This document shows, one piece after another, positions 8,350-17,416 of a DNA stretch of 64,000 nucleotides. Under the pieces are notes generated by a model. That model was given only the letters and a program-made list of their open reading frames with translations. It was not told where the DNA came from and did not search any database. Each line of letters begins with the position of its first letter. The stretch's first letter is position 1. The DNA is taken from NCBI RefSeq assembly GCF_003026215.1, contig NZ_PYOC01000011.1:89650-153649 (forward strand), written 5' to 3'. The position numbers and the translations under genes were made by a program. This DNA is from Photobacterium indicum. GTDB taxonomy: Bacteria; Pseudomonadota; Gammaproteobacteria; Enterobacterales; Vibrionaceae.

Positions 8350-8909
8350 CGTTACAAAGGCTACTCTGTGCACTACTTATTGTGATTTGTGCATGGTTTG
8401 GCTACTACTTGCTTGAAGATCGCTTTAAAGATGATGTTCAAGTAGAACCTGATGCTGAAAAACCATTATTTACGGGCAGCATTGTTACCAATACCGCGTT
8501 TAATGAATCAGGCATGCGTAGTTACCAAATTGATTCTGATTATTTAGAACACTTTAGTGTAAGTGGTGATACTGATTTTGATAAGCCCGTATTATGGGTA
8601 TATCGCGATGGTGAAAATACAGAGTGGCGAATCAGTTCAAATACCGCCAAACTAGATAAAGACCAAGTCCTTCAAATGACGGGTAATGTACGTATATTTA
8701 ACTTATTACCAGAATCCATCATGAAAGTTATGCAAACAGATACTTTACGACTGGATTTAATCACCAAAGATTTTGATACCGCAGATCACGTTGTTATTAC
8801 TGGCACTGGCTTCCAAAACGAAGGCACTGGAATGAAAGGTAATATGGACCGAAGCGTGGCAACCTTATTGAATAATGTGAAAGGTAGATATGAAGCTTTA
8901 CAAAATTAG
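8346..8909 (+). CDS. lptC: LptC, inner-membrane component of the LPS export bridge
   Basis: This 187-residue bitopic protein has one N-terminal membrane helix (about residues 5-22, LLCALLIVICAWFGYYLL) and a periplasmic beta-jellyroll domain. LptC receives LPS from LptB2FG and hands it to LptA. Sequence similarity in this family is low, so the call rests on length, topology, the jellyroll-like pattern (SNTAKLDKDQVLQMTGNVRI) and its place between kdsC and lptA. lptF and lptG are not in the window, as usual. Confidence 0.93.
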   Translation: MTLQRLLCALLIVICAWFGYYLLEDRFKDDVQVEPDAEKPLFTGSIVTNTAFNESGMRSYQIDSDYLEHFSVSGDTDFDKPVLWVYRDGENTEWRISSNTAKLDKDQVLQMTGNVRIFNLLPESIMKVMQTDTLRLDLITKDFDTADHVVITGTGFQNEGTGMKGNMDRSVATLLNNVKGRYEALQN

Positions 8910-9393
8910 CACGCTGCTGTTTCTGTGTTTAAGCACACCAAGCTGGGCATTAAGCAACGATACAGAGCAACCAATTTATATCGACTCTGATAACCAAGAA
9001 TTGGATATCCAAAAAAACATCGTGACCTTTACAGGCAATGTTATTTTGCGCCAAGGCAGCATCGACATTCGTGCCGATAAAGTCGTGATTACCCGCCCAA
9101 ATGGTCAGGACGGTCAAGAGACTATCGATGCCTATGGTAAGCCAGCAACCTTCCATCAAATCATGGATGATGGTAAACCTATCGATGGTGCTTCATTAAA
9201 AATGCGTTATGAAACAGCTATCGACTTCTTGAAAATGACTGACGAAGCCATTTTGATTCAAGAAGGCAGCGAGATTCAAGGTAAAGTCATCACCTATAAA
9301 ATTGATGAACAAAGATTAGTTGCTGAAAGTGGTAAGAAAAAGCGTGTTACTACCATTCTTCAACCTAAAAACCTTAACAATAATAAAAAATAA
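8890..9393 (+). CDS. lptA: LptA, periplasmic LPS transport protein
   Basis: A 167-residue protein with a Sec signal peptide (cleavage probably after TPSWA) and an OstA/LptA jellyroll domain that starts IYIDSDNQELDIQKNIVTFT and continues GNVILRQGSIDIRADKVVI. LptA polymerises head to tail to form the periplasmic bridge between LptC and outer-membrane LptD. It overlaps the end of lptC by 20 nt and is followed 9 bp later by lptB. Confidence 0.95.
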   Translation: MKLYKISTLLFLCLSTPSWALSNDTEQPIYIDSDNQELDIQKNIVTFTGNVILRQGSIDIRADKVVITRPNGQDGQETIDAYGKPATFHQIMDDGKPIDGASLKMRYETAIDFLKMTDEAILIQEGSEIQGKVITYKIDEQRLVAESGKKKRVTTILQPKNLNNNKK

Positions 9394-9402
9394 GCGGCGG
9401 CA

Positions 9403-10128
9403 ATGGCAATACTAAAAGCAGAACACTTAGCCAAAAGTTATAACGGACGTAAAGTCGTTTCAGACGTGAGCCTTGAAGTGGAATCAGGCAAAATTGTTGG
9501 CTTACTTGGACCAAACGGTGCAGGTAAAACCACCTCGTTTTACATGATTGTCGGATTAGTGGCACGAGATGAAGGTAAAATTACGATTGATGGTACCGAC
9601 ATCAGCCTTCAGCCGATGCACAATCGTTCTCGCATGGGTATTGGGTATCTGCCGCAAGAAGCCTCTATTTTCCGTCGTTTGTCGGTTCACGACAACCTAA
9701 TGGCTGTGCTGCAAACCCGTAAAGAAATCACCAAGCAGCAACGCCAAGATAAACTTGAAGAATTATTAGATGAATTCAACATTCAGCACATCCGCAATAG
9801 TTTAGGCATGGCACTATCAGGCGGTGAACGCCGCCGCGTTGAAATCGCACGGGCTCTCGCTGCAAACCCAAAATTTATTCTACTTGATGAACCATTCGCA
9901 GGTGTCGATCCTATCTCTGTGATCGACATCAAGAAAATCATCGAACATTTACGCGATCGTGGGCTTGGTGTACTGATTACTGACCATAACGTTCGTGAAA
10001 CATTGGATGTTTGTGAGCATGCATATATTGTAAGCCAAGGTCATTTGATCGCAAATGGCACACCATCAGATGTATTGAATGATGAACATGTGAAACGTGT
10101 TTATCTAGGTGACCAGTTCCGTCTATAG
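9403..10128 (+). CDS. lptB: LptB, ATPase of the LPS export ABC transporter
   Basis: A 241-residue ABC ATPase: Walker A GPNGAGKTTSFYMIVG near residue 38, Q-loop YLPQEASIFRRLSV, signature LSGGERRRVEIARALA, Walker B FILLDEPFAGVDP and H-loop ITDHNVRETL. It energises extraction of LPS from the inner membrane with LptFG. The lptCAB-rpoN order is standard. It is 53 bp upstream of rpoN with no terminator between them, so rpoN probably shares the transcript. Confidence 0.97.
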   Translation: MAILKAEHLAKSYNGRKVVSDVSLEVESGKIVGLLGPNGAGKTTSFYMIVGLVARDEGKITIDGTDISLQPMHNRSRMGIGYLPQEASIFRRLSVHDNLMAVLQTRKEITKQQRQDKLEELLDEFNIQHIRNSLGMALSGGERRRVEIARALAANPKFILLDEPFAGVDPISVIDIKKIIEHLRDRGLGVLITDHNVRETLDVCEHAYIVSQGHLIANGTPSDVLNDEHVKRVYLGDQFRL

Positions 10129-10181
10129 TTAGAAATAGATGGCAGGCACAATAAATATAATAATAAGGTGTATAAACACGA

Positions 10182-11696
10182 ATGAAAACCTCGCTCCAGC
10201 TTAAGCTAGGCCAACAATTGGCAATGACGCCACAATTACAGCAAGCGATTCGTTTGTTGCAATTATCGACTTTGGATCTACAGCAAGAAATCCAAGAAGC
10301 TTTGGACAGCAATCCTTTGTTGGAGCTCGAGGAAAACCCTAACGATTCAGATTCCGACTCATCCGATAGTGATAAAAATACGGAGTCGATGAGTTCAGAA
10401 CAGAATGACTCAGAAGGTTCGACTGATTCTGACTTATCAGACAATATTCAATCAGAACCTGAACCATTCGACACATCAGAAGTTATCGAGCAGCATGAAA
10501 TGCCCGAAGAACTGCCTGTCGATACAACTTGGGATGATGTTTATAGTTCAGGAACAGGTAGTACCGGCATTGCTGTTAATGATGAAATGCCCGTCTATCA
10601 AGGTGAAACAACGGAATCACTTCAAGATTATTTGATGTGGCAAGTTCACCTAACGCCCTTCTCAGAAACCGATTTAACTATTGCGACCGCTATCATTGAT
10701 GCCGTTGACGATAGAGGTTATCTGACTTGTTCAGCTGATGACATTCTTGAAAGTATGGGCGATGAAGAAGTTGAGTTAGATGAAGTAGAAGCCGTATTGA
10801 AACGAGTGCAACAATTTGACCCTTTAGGTGTTGCCTCTCGAAATTTACAAGAGTGCCTACTGCTTCAGCTTGCAACATTCCCCAAAGATACGCCATGGTT
10901 AACTGAAGCGAAACATTTGCTCACTCAGCATATTGATTTATTGGGTAACCGTGATTATCGCCAGTTGATGCGTGAAACTAAATTAAAAGAAAGTGAACTC
11001 AAATCAGTCATGCAACTGATCCATAATTTAGCCCCGCGCCCTGGTAATCGTATTATCGCGTCAGAAACTGAATACGTCATTCCTGATGTGTCTGTTATAA
11101 AAGATCATGGCAAGTGGGTAGTCACCATCAACCCTGATAGCGTACCTCGCATTCGAGTGAACCAACAATACGCAGCACTCAGCAAAACCACGCGCAACAG
11201 TGCTGATAGCCTATTTATCCGCACTCATTTACAAGATGCTAAATGGTTAATTAAAAGCTTAGAAAGCCGAAATGAAACCCTTTTAAAAGTGTCGCGCTGT
11301 ATTGTTGAGCATCAGCAAGATTTCTTTGAGTATGGCGAAGAAGCCATGAAGCCGATGGTACTGAATGATATTGCGCTTGACGTTGAAATGCACGAATCAA
11401 CGATTTCTCGTGTTACTACGCAAAAGTACATGCATACGCCACGTGGCATATTCGAATTAAAATACTTTTTCTCAAGTCATGTTAATACCGATAGCGGGGG
11501 TGAATGTTCATCAACCGCCATCCGAGCACTTGTTAAAAAGTTAGTCGCGGCAGAAAACCAAGCAAAACCTCTTAGTGACAGCAAAATTGCGACTTTACTG
11601 GCAGAACAAGGCATCATGGTAGCTAGAAGAACCATTGCTAAATACCGTGAATCCTTGGGGATTTCGCCATCTAACCAACGAAAACGTCTGATCTAA
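10182..11696 (+). CDS. rpoN: RNA polymerase sigma-54 factor
   Basis: This 504-residue sigma-54 shows all three regions. Region I at residues 1-50 is Gln/Leu-rich (LKLGQQLAMTPQLQQAIRLL). A very acidic, Ser/Asp-rich region II follows (about 50-115). Region III contains the core-binding part, the HTH (MHESTISRVTTQKYMHTPRG) and the C-terminal RpoN box ARRTIAKYRES that reads the -24 element. It directs transcription of nitrogen, flagellar and other activator-dependent genes. It is followed by hpf, ptsN, rapZ and npr, the conserved sigma-54/PTS-Ntr cluster. Confidence 0.97.
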   Translation: MKTSLQLKLGQQLAMTPQLQQAIRLLQLSTLDLQQEIQEALDSNPLLELEENPNDSDSDSSDSDKNTESMSSEQNDSEGSTDSDLSDNIQSEPEPFDTSEVIEQHEMPEELPVDTTWDDVYSSGTGSTGIAVNDEMPVYQGETTESLQDYLMWQVHLTPFSETDLTIATAIIDAVDDRGYLTCSADDILESMGDEEVELDEVEAVLKRVQQFDPLGVASRNLQECLLLQLATFPKDTPWLTEAKHLLTQHIDLLGNRDYRQLMRETKLKESELKSVMQLIHNLAPRPGNRIIASETEYVIPDVSVIKDHGKWVVTINPDSVPRIRVNQQYAALSKTTRNSADSLFIRTHLQDAKWLIKSLESRNETLLKVSRCIVEHQQDFFEYGEEAMKPMVLNDIALDVEMHESTISRVTTQKYMHTPRGIFELKYFFSSHVNTDSGGECSSTAIRALVKKLVAAENQAKPLSDSKIATLLAEQGIMVARRTIAKYRESLGISPSNQRKRLI

Positions 11697-11722
11697 CCAG
11701 ATATAACGAAAGGAAGATGTCT

Positions 11723-12010
11723 ATGCAAATCAATATCACTGGGCACCATGTTGAAGTTACTCAAGCTCTTCGCGAATATGTCACGACTAAATTTGACAAA
11801 CTAGAGCGCTTTTTCGATAAGATTAATAATGTTCAAGTGATTTTGACCGTAGATAAACTACATCAAATAGCCGAAGCTACCTTGCACATTAACTGTGGTG
11901 AAATCCACGCAAAAGCGGATTCTGAAAATATGTATGCCGCTATAGACTCATTGACTGATAAACTCGTCCGTCAATTAAACAAACATAAAGATAAGCTCAA
12001 CAGTCACTAA
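11723..12010 (+). CDS. hpf: Ribosome hibernation promoting factor, short form
   Basis: A 95-residue S30AE-domain protein close to E. coli HPF (MQINITGHHVEVTQALREYV at the start, AIDSLTDKLVRQLNKHKDKL at the end). It binds the 30S decoding region and promotes 100S ribosome dimers in stationary phase. There is no C-terminal dimerisation domain, so it is the short form. The second ATG is chosen: AGGA lies 8 nt before it, while the first ATG (11717) is only 2-3 nt from the ribosome-binding site, and the resulting length equals that of E. coli HPF. Confidence 0.94.
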   Translation: MQINITGHHVEVTQALREYVTTKFDKLERFFDKINNVQVILTVDKLHQIAEATLHINCGEIHAKADSENMYAAIDSLTDKLVRQLNKHKDKLNSH

Positions 12011-12012
12011 TT

Positions 12013-12462
12013 ATGCATCTTAGTAACGTATTGAGCCTGGACTGCACAAAAAGTGCAGTTCACTGCTCCAGCAAAAAACGCGCCCTAGAAATTATCAGCG
12101 AGATTGCCGCTGAGCACCTTGACCAAAATCCACAGCCTCTTTTTGAATGTATTTTAAGTCGTGAAAAAATGGGCAGTACAGGAATTGGTAACGGTATCGC
12201 TATCCCACACGGTCGAATTCAAAACAGTGATAAAGCTATCGCTATTCTTATTCAGTGTCAGGATCCCATTCAATTTGATGCCATCGATAACCAACCTGTC
12301 GATCTTCTTTTTGCTTTACTCGTGCCTGATGCACAATGTAAAGAGCACTTAAAGACCCTTTCAAGCATGGCAGAAAAGCTCAGTAATAAGCAGGTTTGTA
12401 AACAATTACGAACGGCTAAAAGTGATGAAGAGCTTTATCAAATCATGACAAATGAATCATAA
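12013..12462 (+). CDS. ptsN: Nitrogen-regulatory PTS protein EIIA(Ntr)
   Basis: A 149-residue PTS EIIA type-2 domain. The phospho-acceptor histidine is in GIGNGIAIPHGRI (about residue 68). It is the terminal acceptor of the PtsP-Npr-PtsN phosphorelay and in enterics regulates K+ transport and other targets through its phosphorylation state. It starts 2 bp after hpf, and the acceptor protein Npr is encoded two genes downstream. No EIIB or EIIC partner is present, as expected for this regulatory branch. Confidence 0.95.
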   Translation: MHLSNVLSLDCTKSAVHCSSKKRALEIISEIAAEHLDQNPQPLFECILSREKMGSTGIGNGIAIPHGRIQNSDKAIAILIQCQDPIQFDAIDNQPVDLLFALLVPDAQCKEHLKTLSSMAEKLSNKQVCKQLRTAKSDEELYQIMTNES

Positions 12463-12498
12463 TTATCTACACCCCGTAATGATTGAGGTAGGTTAACC

Positions 12499-13347
12499 AT
12501 GCAGTTAATGGTCGTAAGTGGACGCTCTGGTTCAGGAAAATCCGTAGCACTACGTGTGTTAGAAGATCTTGGTTATTACTGTGTTGATAATCTTCCCGTG
12601 ACTCTACTACCACAATTTATCAGTACGGTTGAAAATAACGAACAAGATATTGCGGTAAGTATCGATGTACGTAACATGCCCTCTGAATCAGGCGTGATCC
12701 AAAAAACATTGAATTCACTCGATGATAAATTGGATGTTAACGTCATATTTATTGATGCAGACGACAAAGAATTGGTGAAGCGTTATAGCGAAACTCGACG
12801 CTTACACCCTCTTTCAAAACATGATATGAGCTTAGAGCAAGCTATTCAGTCTGAAAGTGCGATTGTCGCTGATATCAAAGAACACGCTGACTTAGTAATC
12901 GATACGACCAATAAATCGATTCATGATTTAAGTGAGACGGTTCGAGCACGTGTACTGGGTCGTGAATCACGCAAGCTGATATTAGTATTTGAATCGTTCG
13001 GCTTCAAACATGGTTTACCCACAGACGCTGATTACGTATTTGATGTTCGCTTTTTACCTAATCCGCATTGGGTTCCTGAACTAAAACCCCAAACAGGTTT
13101 AGATCAAGAGGTCAAAGAATTCCTTGTCGGGCATGCTGAAGTCAATAAATTGATTTACCAGATCCGTAACTTCATCGAAACTTGGCTACCGATGCTCGAA
13201 AAAAATAACCGCAGTTACCTTACTGTTGCGATTGGTTGTACCGGTGGTCAACACCGCTCTGTCTATGTGGCTCAGCAACTCGCTGATCATTTTCTTCATG
13301 ATGGACAACAAGTACAAATTCGCCACCGTACACTGGAAAGTAAATAA
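12499..13347 (+). CDS. rapZ: RNase adapter protein RapZ
   Basis: This 282-residue P-loop protein has Walker A GRSGSGKSVALRVLEDLGYY near residue 8 and the conserved C-terminal TVAIGCTGGQHRSVYV signature of the RapZ/YvcJ family. In E. coli it binds GlmZ sRNA and GlcN6P and presents GlmZ to RNase E, tuning amino-sugar synthesis. Its TAA overlaps the npr start by 1 nt (TAATG), so the pair is coupled. The sRNA partners are not in this window. Confidence 0.96.
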   Translation: MQLMVVSGRSGSGKSVALRVLEDLGYYCVDNLPVTLLPQFISTVENNEQDIAVSIDVRNMPSESGVIQKTLNSLDDKLDVNVIFIDADDKELVKRYSETRRLHPLSKHDMSLEQAIQSESAIVADIKEHADLVIDTTNKSIHDLSETVRARVLGRESRKLILVFESFGFKHGLPTDADYVFDVRFLPNPHWVPELKPQTGLDQEVKEFLVGHAEVNKLIYQIRNFIETWLPMLEKNNRSYLTVAIGCTGGQHRSVYVAQQLADHFLHDGQQVQIRHRTLESK

Positions 13348-13622
13348 TGCCAGCATTAAGCCGTGAACTGTTCATTAAAAACCGCTTAGGTCTGCATGCT
13401 AGAGCAGCCATAAAGCTGGTTGAATTAACCCAAAGTTTCGAAGCAACTGTCACTATCAGTAATGATGAAAAAAGTGCTACCGCAGACAGCGTAATGGGAT
13501 TATTAATGCTTGAATCGGCGCAAGGTCAGCAAATCAACGTTAGTGCAGAAGGAAGTGATGCCGAGCAAGCGCTCAATGCTGTCACAGACCTCATAGAAGC
13601 AGGTTTTGATGAAGATAATTAA
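13347..13622 (+). CDS. ptsO: Phosphocarrier protein NPr of the nitrogen PTS
   Basis: A 91-residue HPr-like protein. The phosphorylated histidine is in NRLGLHARAAIKLVEL (about residue 16) and the ATADSVMGLLMLESAQG helix follows. It lacks the sequence of carbohydrate HPr around the regulatory serine, consistent with the NPr branch that passes phosphate from PtsP to PtsN. It is the last gene of the rpoN cluster; a structured region without genes follows. Confidence 0.94.
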   Translation: MPALSRELFIKNRLGLHARAAIKLVELTQSFEATVTISNDEKSATADSVMGLLMLESAQGQQINVSAEGSDAEQALNAVTDLIEAGFDEDN

Positions 13623-13668
13623 TCGGTGTTCTAGCCGTTAAATAAACACTAAACATCGACAAATGAAT

Positions 13669-13733
13669 CGATAATGACGGTAAAAGGCGTAATTTATAGC
13701 GACTATTAACACCTTCATCGTTATTGTCGTTTT
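13669..13733 (+). other. Long imperfect hairpin between ptsO and mgtE
   Basis: CGATAATGACG (13669-13679) can pair with CGTTATTGTCG (13719-13729) over 11 bp with two G-U pairs. An inner helix TAAT..ATAG / CTATTA (about 13690-13709) stacks inside. The outer stem is followed by TTTTAA, so it may terminate the rpoN operon or be part of an mgtE leader. It does not match an M-box riboswitch that I can recognise. Confidence 0.45.
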
Positions 13734-13842
13734 AACGCCAGCATTAAATATTTAATTCCTCTTAAATCTGGTGAGACAACAGGCTTCGTAATACGTTAAA
13801 ATTCAAATTATTGCGCCATCAATTCATAAGGTCCCATTGCCT

Positions 13843-15201
13843 ATGGCGGATGCTTTAGAACAAGATCAAACACATCAAACACTGCAAGAAGTGAACACAG
13901 CCCTAGAGAACGGGATGTTTGTTCATGTCCGCCGTATTCTTCAAGATATGGAACCGGAGGATATTGCTCACCTCTTAGAAGCTTCTCCGCCTAAAGAACG
14001 TCAGGTACTTTGGCAGCTGACCGATCCTGAAGAGCAAGGTGAGATTCTTGATGAGCTATCAGAAGATGTAAAAGACGGTATCGTCTCGCAAATGGAGCCA
14101 GAAAAACTGGCAGCCGTTACCGAGGGGATGGAAAGTGATGACGTCGCCTATGTATTGCGTAGCTTGTCTGATGAGAGATATCAGGAAGTGTTGGCGCAAA
14201 TGGATGCCACCGACCGTCATCGAATAGAAAAAGCCCTCGCCTACCCAGAAGAAACCGCTGGCGGAATGATGAGCACCGACTTCATCACAATTCGTGGTGA
14301 TGTTACGGCAGATGTTGTTCTACGTTATCTACGTATGAAAGGGGAGCTCCCTGAAGCAACTGATGCCTTGTACGTGGTTAATGAACAAGAAAAGTTAATT
14401 GGCCACCTTTCTCTTTCGGCCTTAATAACCACGCAGCCTGATATCGAAATCCGTGAGGTTATGGAAGATGCTGATGAAGCGATTCCTGTCGATATGGATG
14501 ATAGCGAAATCGCTAACTTATTCGAACGTCGAAATTGGGTTTCAGCTCCAGTCGTTGATGCTAATAATCATCTCGTCGGTCGTATCACTATCGATGATGT
14601 GGTCGATATTATTCGAGAAGATGCTGAACACTCGATGATGAGTATGGCGGGTCTTGATGATGACGAAGACACCTTCGCACCAGTAATGAAATCGGCACGT
14701 CGACGAAGTATTTGGCTCGGTGTCAATGTTCTTGCAGCATTAGCTGCCGCATCTGTTTCCAACATGTTTGAAGAAACGCTGGCACAAATGGCATCCATTG
14801 CTGTTTTGATGACAATCGTCCCCTCTATGGGCGGTGTGGCAGGAAACCAAACTGTTGCCTTGGTTATTCGAGGTTTAGCCGTTGGACACATTGGTGACTC
14901 AAACACCCGCTGGTTGCTAAGCAAAGAAGCCCGAGTCGGTTTAATTAACGGCATACTATGGGCAGCGATTATCGGCGGCGTGGTGGTAGTGTGGAAAGGA
15001 AATATTGTACTCGGTGCCATTATTGCCGGTGCGATGCTCACCAACCTCTTTATGGCGGGTGTGGCGGGTGTAACGATTCCAATACTATTGAAAAAATACA
15101 ATATTGATCCGGCACTTGCTGGAGGCATGGCATTAACCACCATCACCGATATTGTTGGTCTGTCGGTTTTCCTTGGCCTTGCAACGATCTTTTTAATATA
15201 G
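13843..15201 (+). CDS. mgtE: Magnesium transporter MgtE
   Basis: A 452-residue Mg2+ channel with the full family plan: an N-terminal superhelical domain (about 1-130, MEPEDIAHLLEASPPKERQV), a CBS pair (about 135-255, MSTDFITIRG and ISAPVVDANNHLVGRI-type repeats), a connecting helix, and five membrane helices (about 285-452) with the pore segment around SMGGVAGNQTVALVIRG. The cytoplasmic domains gate the pore by sensing intracellular Mg2+. ATG 13843 is preferred; an in-frame TTG at 13837 has slightly better spacing from AAGG but adds only two residues. It has its own leader and ends at a strong terminator. Confidence 0.95.
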   Translation: MADALEQDQTHQTLQEVNTALENGMFVHVRRILQDMEPEDIAHLLEASPPKERQVLWQLTDPEEQGEILDELSEDVKDGIVSQMEPEKLAAVTEGMESDDVAYVLRSLSDERYQEVLAQMDATDRHRIEKALAYPEETAGGMMSTDFITIRGDVTADVVLRYLRMKGELPEATDALYVVNEQEKLIGHLSLSALITTQPDIEIREVMEDADEAIPVDMDDSEIANLFERRNWVSAPVVDANNHLVGRITIDDVVDIIREDAEHSMMSMAGLDDDEDTFAPVMKSARRRSIWLGVNVLAALAAASVSNMFEETLAQMASIAVLMTIVPSMGGVAGNQTVALVIRGLAVGHIGDSNTRWLLSKEARVGLINGILWAAIIGGVVVVWKGNIVLGAIIAGAMLTNLFMAGVAGVTIPILLKKYNIDPALAGGMALTTITDIVGLSVFLGLATIFLI

Positions 15202-15236
15202 AAAACCGTTCGCTTTATATATTTAGCTTCATATAT

Positions 15237-15285
15237 AAAAAGGGACAACGTTTATCACTTAAGATAAAAGCGTTGTCCCTTTTTA
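15237..15285. terminator. Bidirectional terminator between mgtE and pmbA
   Basis: AGGGACAACG (15241-15250) pairs perfectly with CGTTGTCCCT (15271-15280). The helix is extended by an A-run and T-run, and an inner TTTATC/GATAAA helix caps it. It serves the convergent mgtE and pmbA transcripts. Confidence 0.9.
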
Positions 15286-15324
15286 GTCAATTAACACAGC
15301 CGTAAATAATCAGTTGTTGTGCAT

Positions 15325-16668
15325 TTACTCGCCAGCAATCTTCATTGTGTCTAATAAAATAGAGCCTGTTTGGATTTGACTACGTGTTTCCGTGTCTGCA
15401 CCGATTGCCACAATGTTTTTCATCATATCTTTTAGGTTACCAGCAATGGTAATTTCGCTGACAGGGTATTGAATCTCACCGTTTTCAACCCAAAAACCAG
15501 CTGCACCTCGTGAGTAATCTCCCGTTACAATGTTAACGCCTTGACCCATTAACTCTGTAACCAATAGACCGCGGTCCATCTTTTTCAGCATCTGCTCAAA
15601 GCTTTCACCCGTCGATTTCACTAACCAGTTATGAATGCCACCAGCGTGACCCGTTGGCTGCTGCCCTAATTTGCGCGCAGCATAACTTGTCATCAGATAG
15701 GTTTGCAGTACACCATCAGTAATAATTTCTAAATCACGCGTCGCCAAGCCTTCACTATCAAATGGCGTACTCGCCATACCACGAAGAATATGTGGGCGCT
15801 CGCTAATATTTAACCACTCAGGGAAAATCTGCTCACCAAGCTGATCTAACAAAAATGAAGATTTACGGTATAAATTCGAACCACTGATACCCATAATCAG
15901 ATGACCAAACAAACCCGTCGCGATATCAGCAGCAAACATAATCGGCGCTTCACGTGTTGACAACTTCTGCGCATCAATACGACCAAGCGTACGCTCTGCG
16001 GCATGTCGCCCTACACGCTCAGGCGTCCAGAGTTCAGAGGCTACGCGTGAAGACGTGTAACTGTAGTCTCGCTCCATCTGACCATTCTTACCTTCAGCAA
16101 TCACACAACAGCTCGTACTGTGGCGGCTAGAAGCATAACTCGCTAGCATGCCATGGCTGTTACCATAAACACGCACTCCGTAATGGCTATCGTAACTTGC
16201 ACCATCGCTTTGTTTTATACGAGGATCGAAATCTAATGCCGCTTGCTCTGCAGCAAAAGCAATCGATGCCGCAAAATCAGGTTCTGGTTCATCAGGGTGA
16301 AACAGATCTAACTCTGGAATATTTTTTGCCATCAATTCTGCAGGTGCAGGACCTGCAAAGGGATCTTCTGAGGTGTATCGAGCGATATCAAGTGCAGCAG
16401 CAACGGTTTGGGCAATGGCTTTTTCACTCAAATCTGATGTAGAAGCACTACCTTTACGTTGGCCGCGGTACACTGTGATACCCAGGGCACCATCACTGTT
16501 AAATTCCACACTCTCGATTTCACACATGCGAGTGGAAACACTGATACCTGTGGTTTTATTAATAGCAACTTCAGCAGCATCGGCTTGCTGTCCTGCAACT
16601 TCTAACGCTTTAGCAACTGCAGCTTCCAGCTCAACACGCTGATGTGCAACCTGTTCTCTTACGTCCAT
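15325..16668 (-). CDS. pmbA: PmbA/TldE, subunit of the TldD/TldE metalloprotease
   Basis: This 447-residue U62-family protein has the GTYDGL-like MGISGSNLYRKSSFLLDQLG core and a C-terminal YSRGAAGFWVENGEIQYPVSEI block typical of the TldE subunit. It lacks the HExxxH metal site, which TldD supplies. The heterodimer degrades unfolded peptides, matures microcin B17 in E. coli and processes CcdA. tldD is about 2 kb away on the same strand, separated by darP on the opposite strand, so the two halves are transcribed separately here. Confidence 0.95.
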   Translation of the reverse strand: MDVREQVAHQRVELEAAVAKALEVAGQQADAAEVAINKTTGISVSTRMCEIESVEFNSDGALGITVYRGQRKGSASTSDLSEKAIAQTVAAALDIARYTSEDPFAGPAPAELMAKNIPELDLFHPDEPEPDFAASIAFAAEQAALDFDPRIKQSDGASYDSHYGVRVYGNSHGMLASYASSRHSTSCCVIAEGKNGQMERDYSYTSSRVASELWTPERVGRHAAERTLGRIDAQKLSTREAPIMFAADIATGLFGHLIMGISGSNLYRKSSFLLDQLGEQIFPEWLNISERPHILRGMASTPFDSEGLATRDLEIITDGVLQTYLMTSYAARKLGQQPTGHAGGIHNWLVKSTGESFEQMLKKMDRGLLVTELMGQGVNIVTGDYSRGAAGFWVENGEIQYPVSEITIAGNLKDMMKNIVAIGADTETRSQIQTGSILLDTMKIAGE

Positions 16669-16790
16669 AGGATCACTTATCTGGCTTTAATCGTTATATA
16701 ATTATGATAGTTACAGAATAATGTAATTTACGCCCAAAATCGTTAGTAAACTGATAAAATAGATACATTAGCATTTTTAGTGAGCCAGTT

Positions 16791-17315
16791 ATGAGCCGTA
16801 AAAACCAAAAAGCCCCTTGGGAACCAGAAGAAGAAATCATCTGGGTAAGTAAAACCGAGATGAAACGCGACATGATTGATATCCAAAAGCTGGGTGAAGA
16901 GCTTGTTGCTCTAACGCCGAATGCTTTAGCAAAAATCCCGCTTGAAGAAGAGTTAATGGATTCGATCAAAGATGCACAGCGCTTCAAAAATGAAGCTCGC
17001 CGTCGTCAGCTGCAATACATCGGTAAAGTGATGAAGCATATCGATCTTGATCCGATTCAAGCAGCACTAGATAAGCTACGTAACAAGCACTCACAGCACA
17101 CTGTTGCTTTGAAGAAGCTTGAACAAAAGCGTGATCGTTTAATCGAAAATGGCGACAGCATGATCAATGCGATTATGGTTGATCACCCAGATGCAGACCG
17201 TCAGCACTTACGTCAGCTTACTCGTCAAGCAAACAAAGAAAAAGCAAACAATAAGCCAGCAAAGGCTTACCGTGAAATATTTCAATACCTGAAAGAGCTG
17301 TATCTAGAAAACTAA
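16791..17315 (+). CDS. darP: Ribosome-associated protein DarP (YjgA/DUF615)
   Basis: A 174-residue highly charged helical protein of the DUF615/YjgA family (PEEEIIWVSKTEMKRDMIDI at the N-terminus, AYREIFQYLKELYLEN at the end). DarP (YjgA) associates with late 50S ribosomal intermediates in E. coli. It lies divergent from pmbA, as in E. coli, with a 122-bp promoter region between. A terminator follows 45 bp after the stop. Confidence 0.93.
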   Translation: MSRKNQKAPWEPEEEIIWVSKTEMKRDMIDIQKLGEELVALTPNALAKIPLEEELMDSIKDAQRFKNEARRRQLQYIGKVMKHIDLDPIQAALDKLRNKHSQHTVALKKLEQKRDRLIENGDSMINAIMVDHPDADRQHLRQLTRQANKEKANNKPAKAYREIFQYLKELYLEN

Positions 17316-17360
17316 TCTAGCGGCAATATAGCAAGGTTCGATGCTTGAAATCAGAGCATA

Positions 17361-17391
17361 AAAAAGCCAGCAACGGATGCTGGCATTTTTA
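17361..17391. terminator. Bidirectional terminator between darP and tldD
   Basis: GCCAGCA (17366-17372) pairs with TGCTGGC (17378-17384) around ACGGA. An A-run precedes it and TTTTTA follows. It lies between convergent darP and tldD. Confidence 0.88.
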
Positions 17392-17416
17392 TATCAATTA
17401 AGTAAGTAACAGAAAA

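Noticed and set aside
14568..15248. 226-codon frame on the minus strand over the mgtE 3' end
   Set aside because: It covers the mgtE membrane domain in antisense, runs into the terminator region and has no family resemblance.
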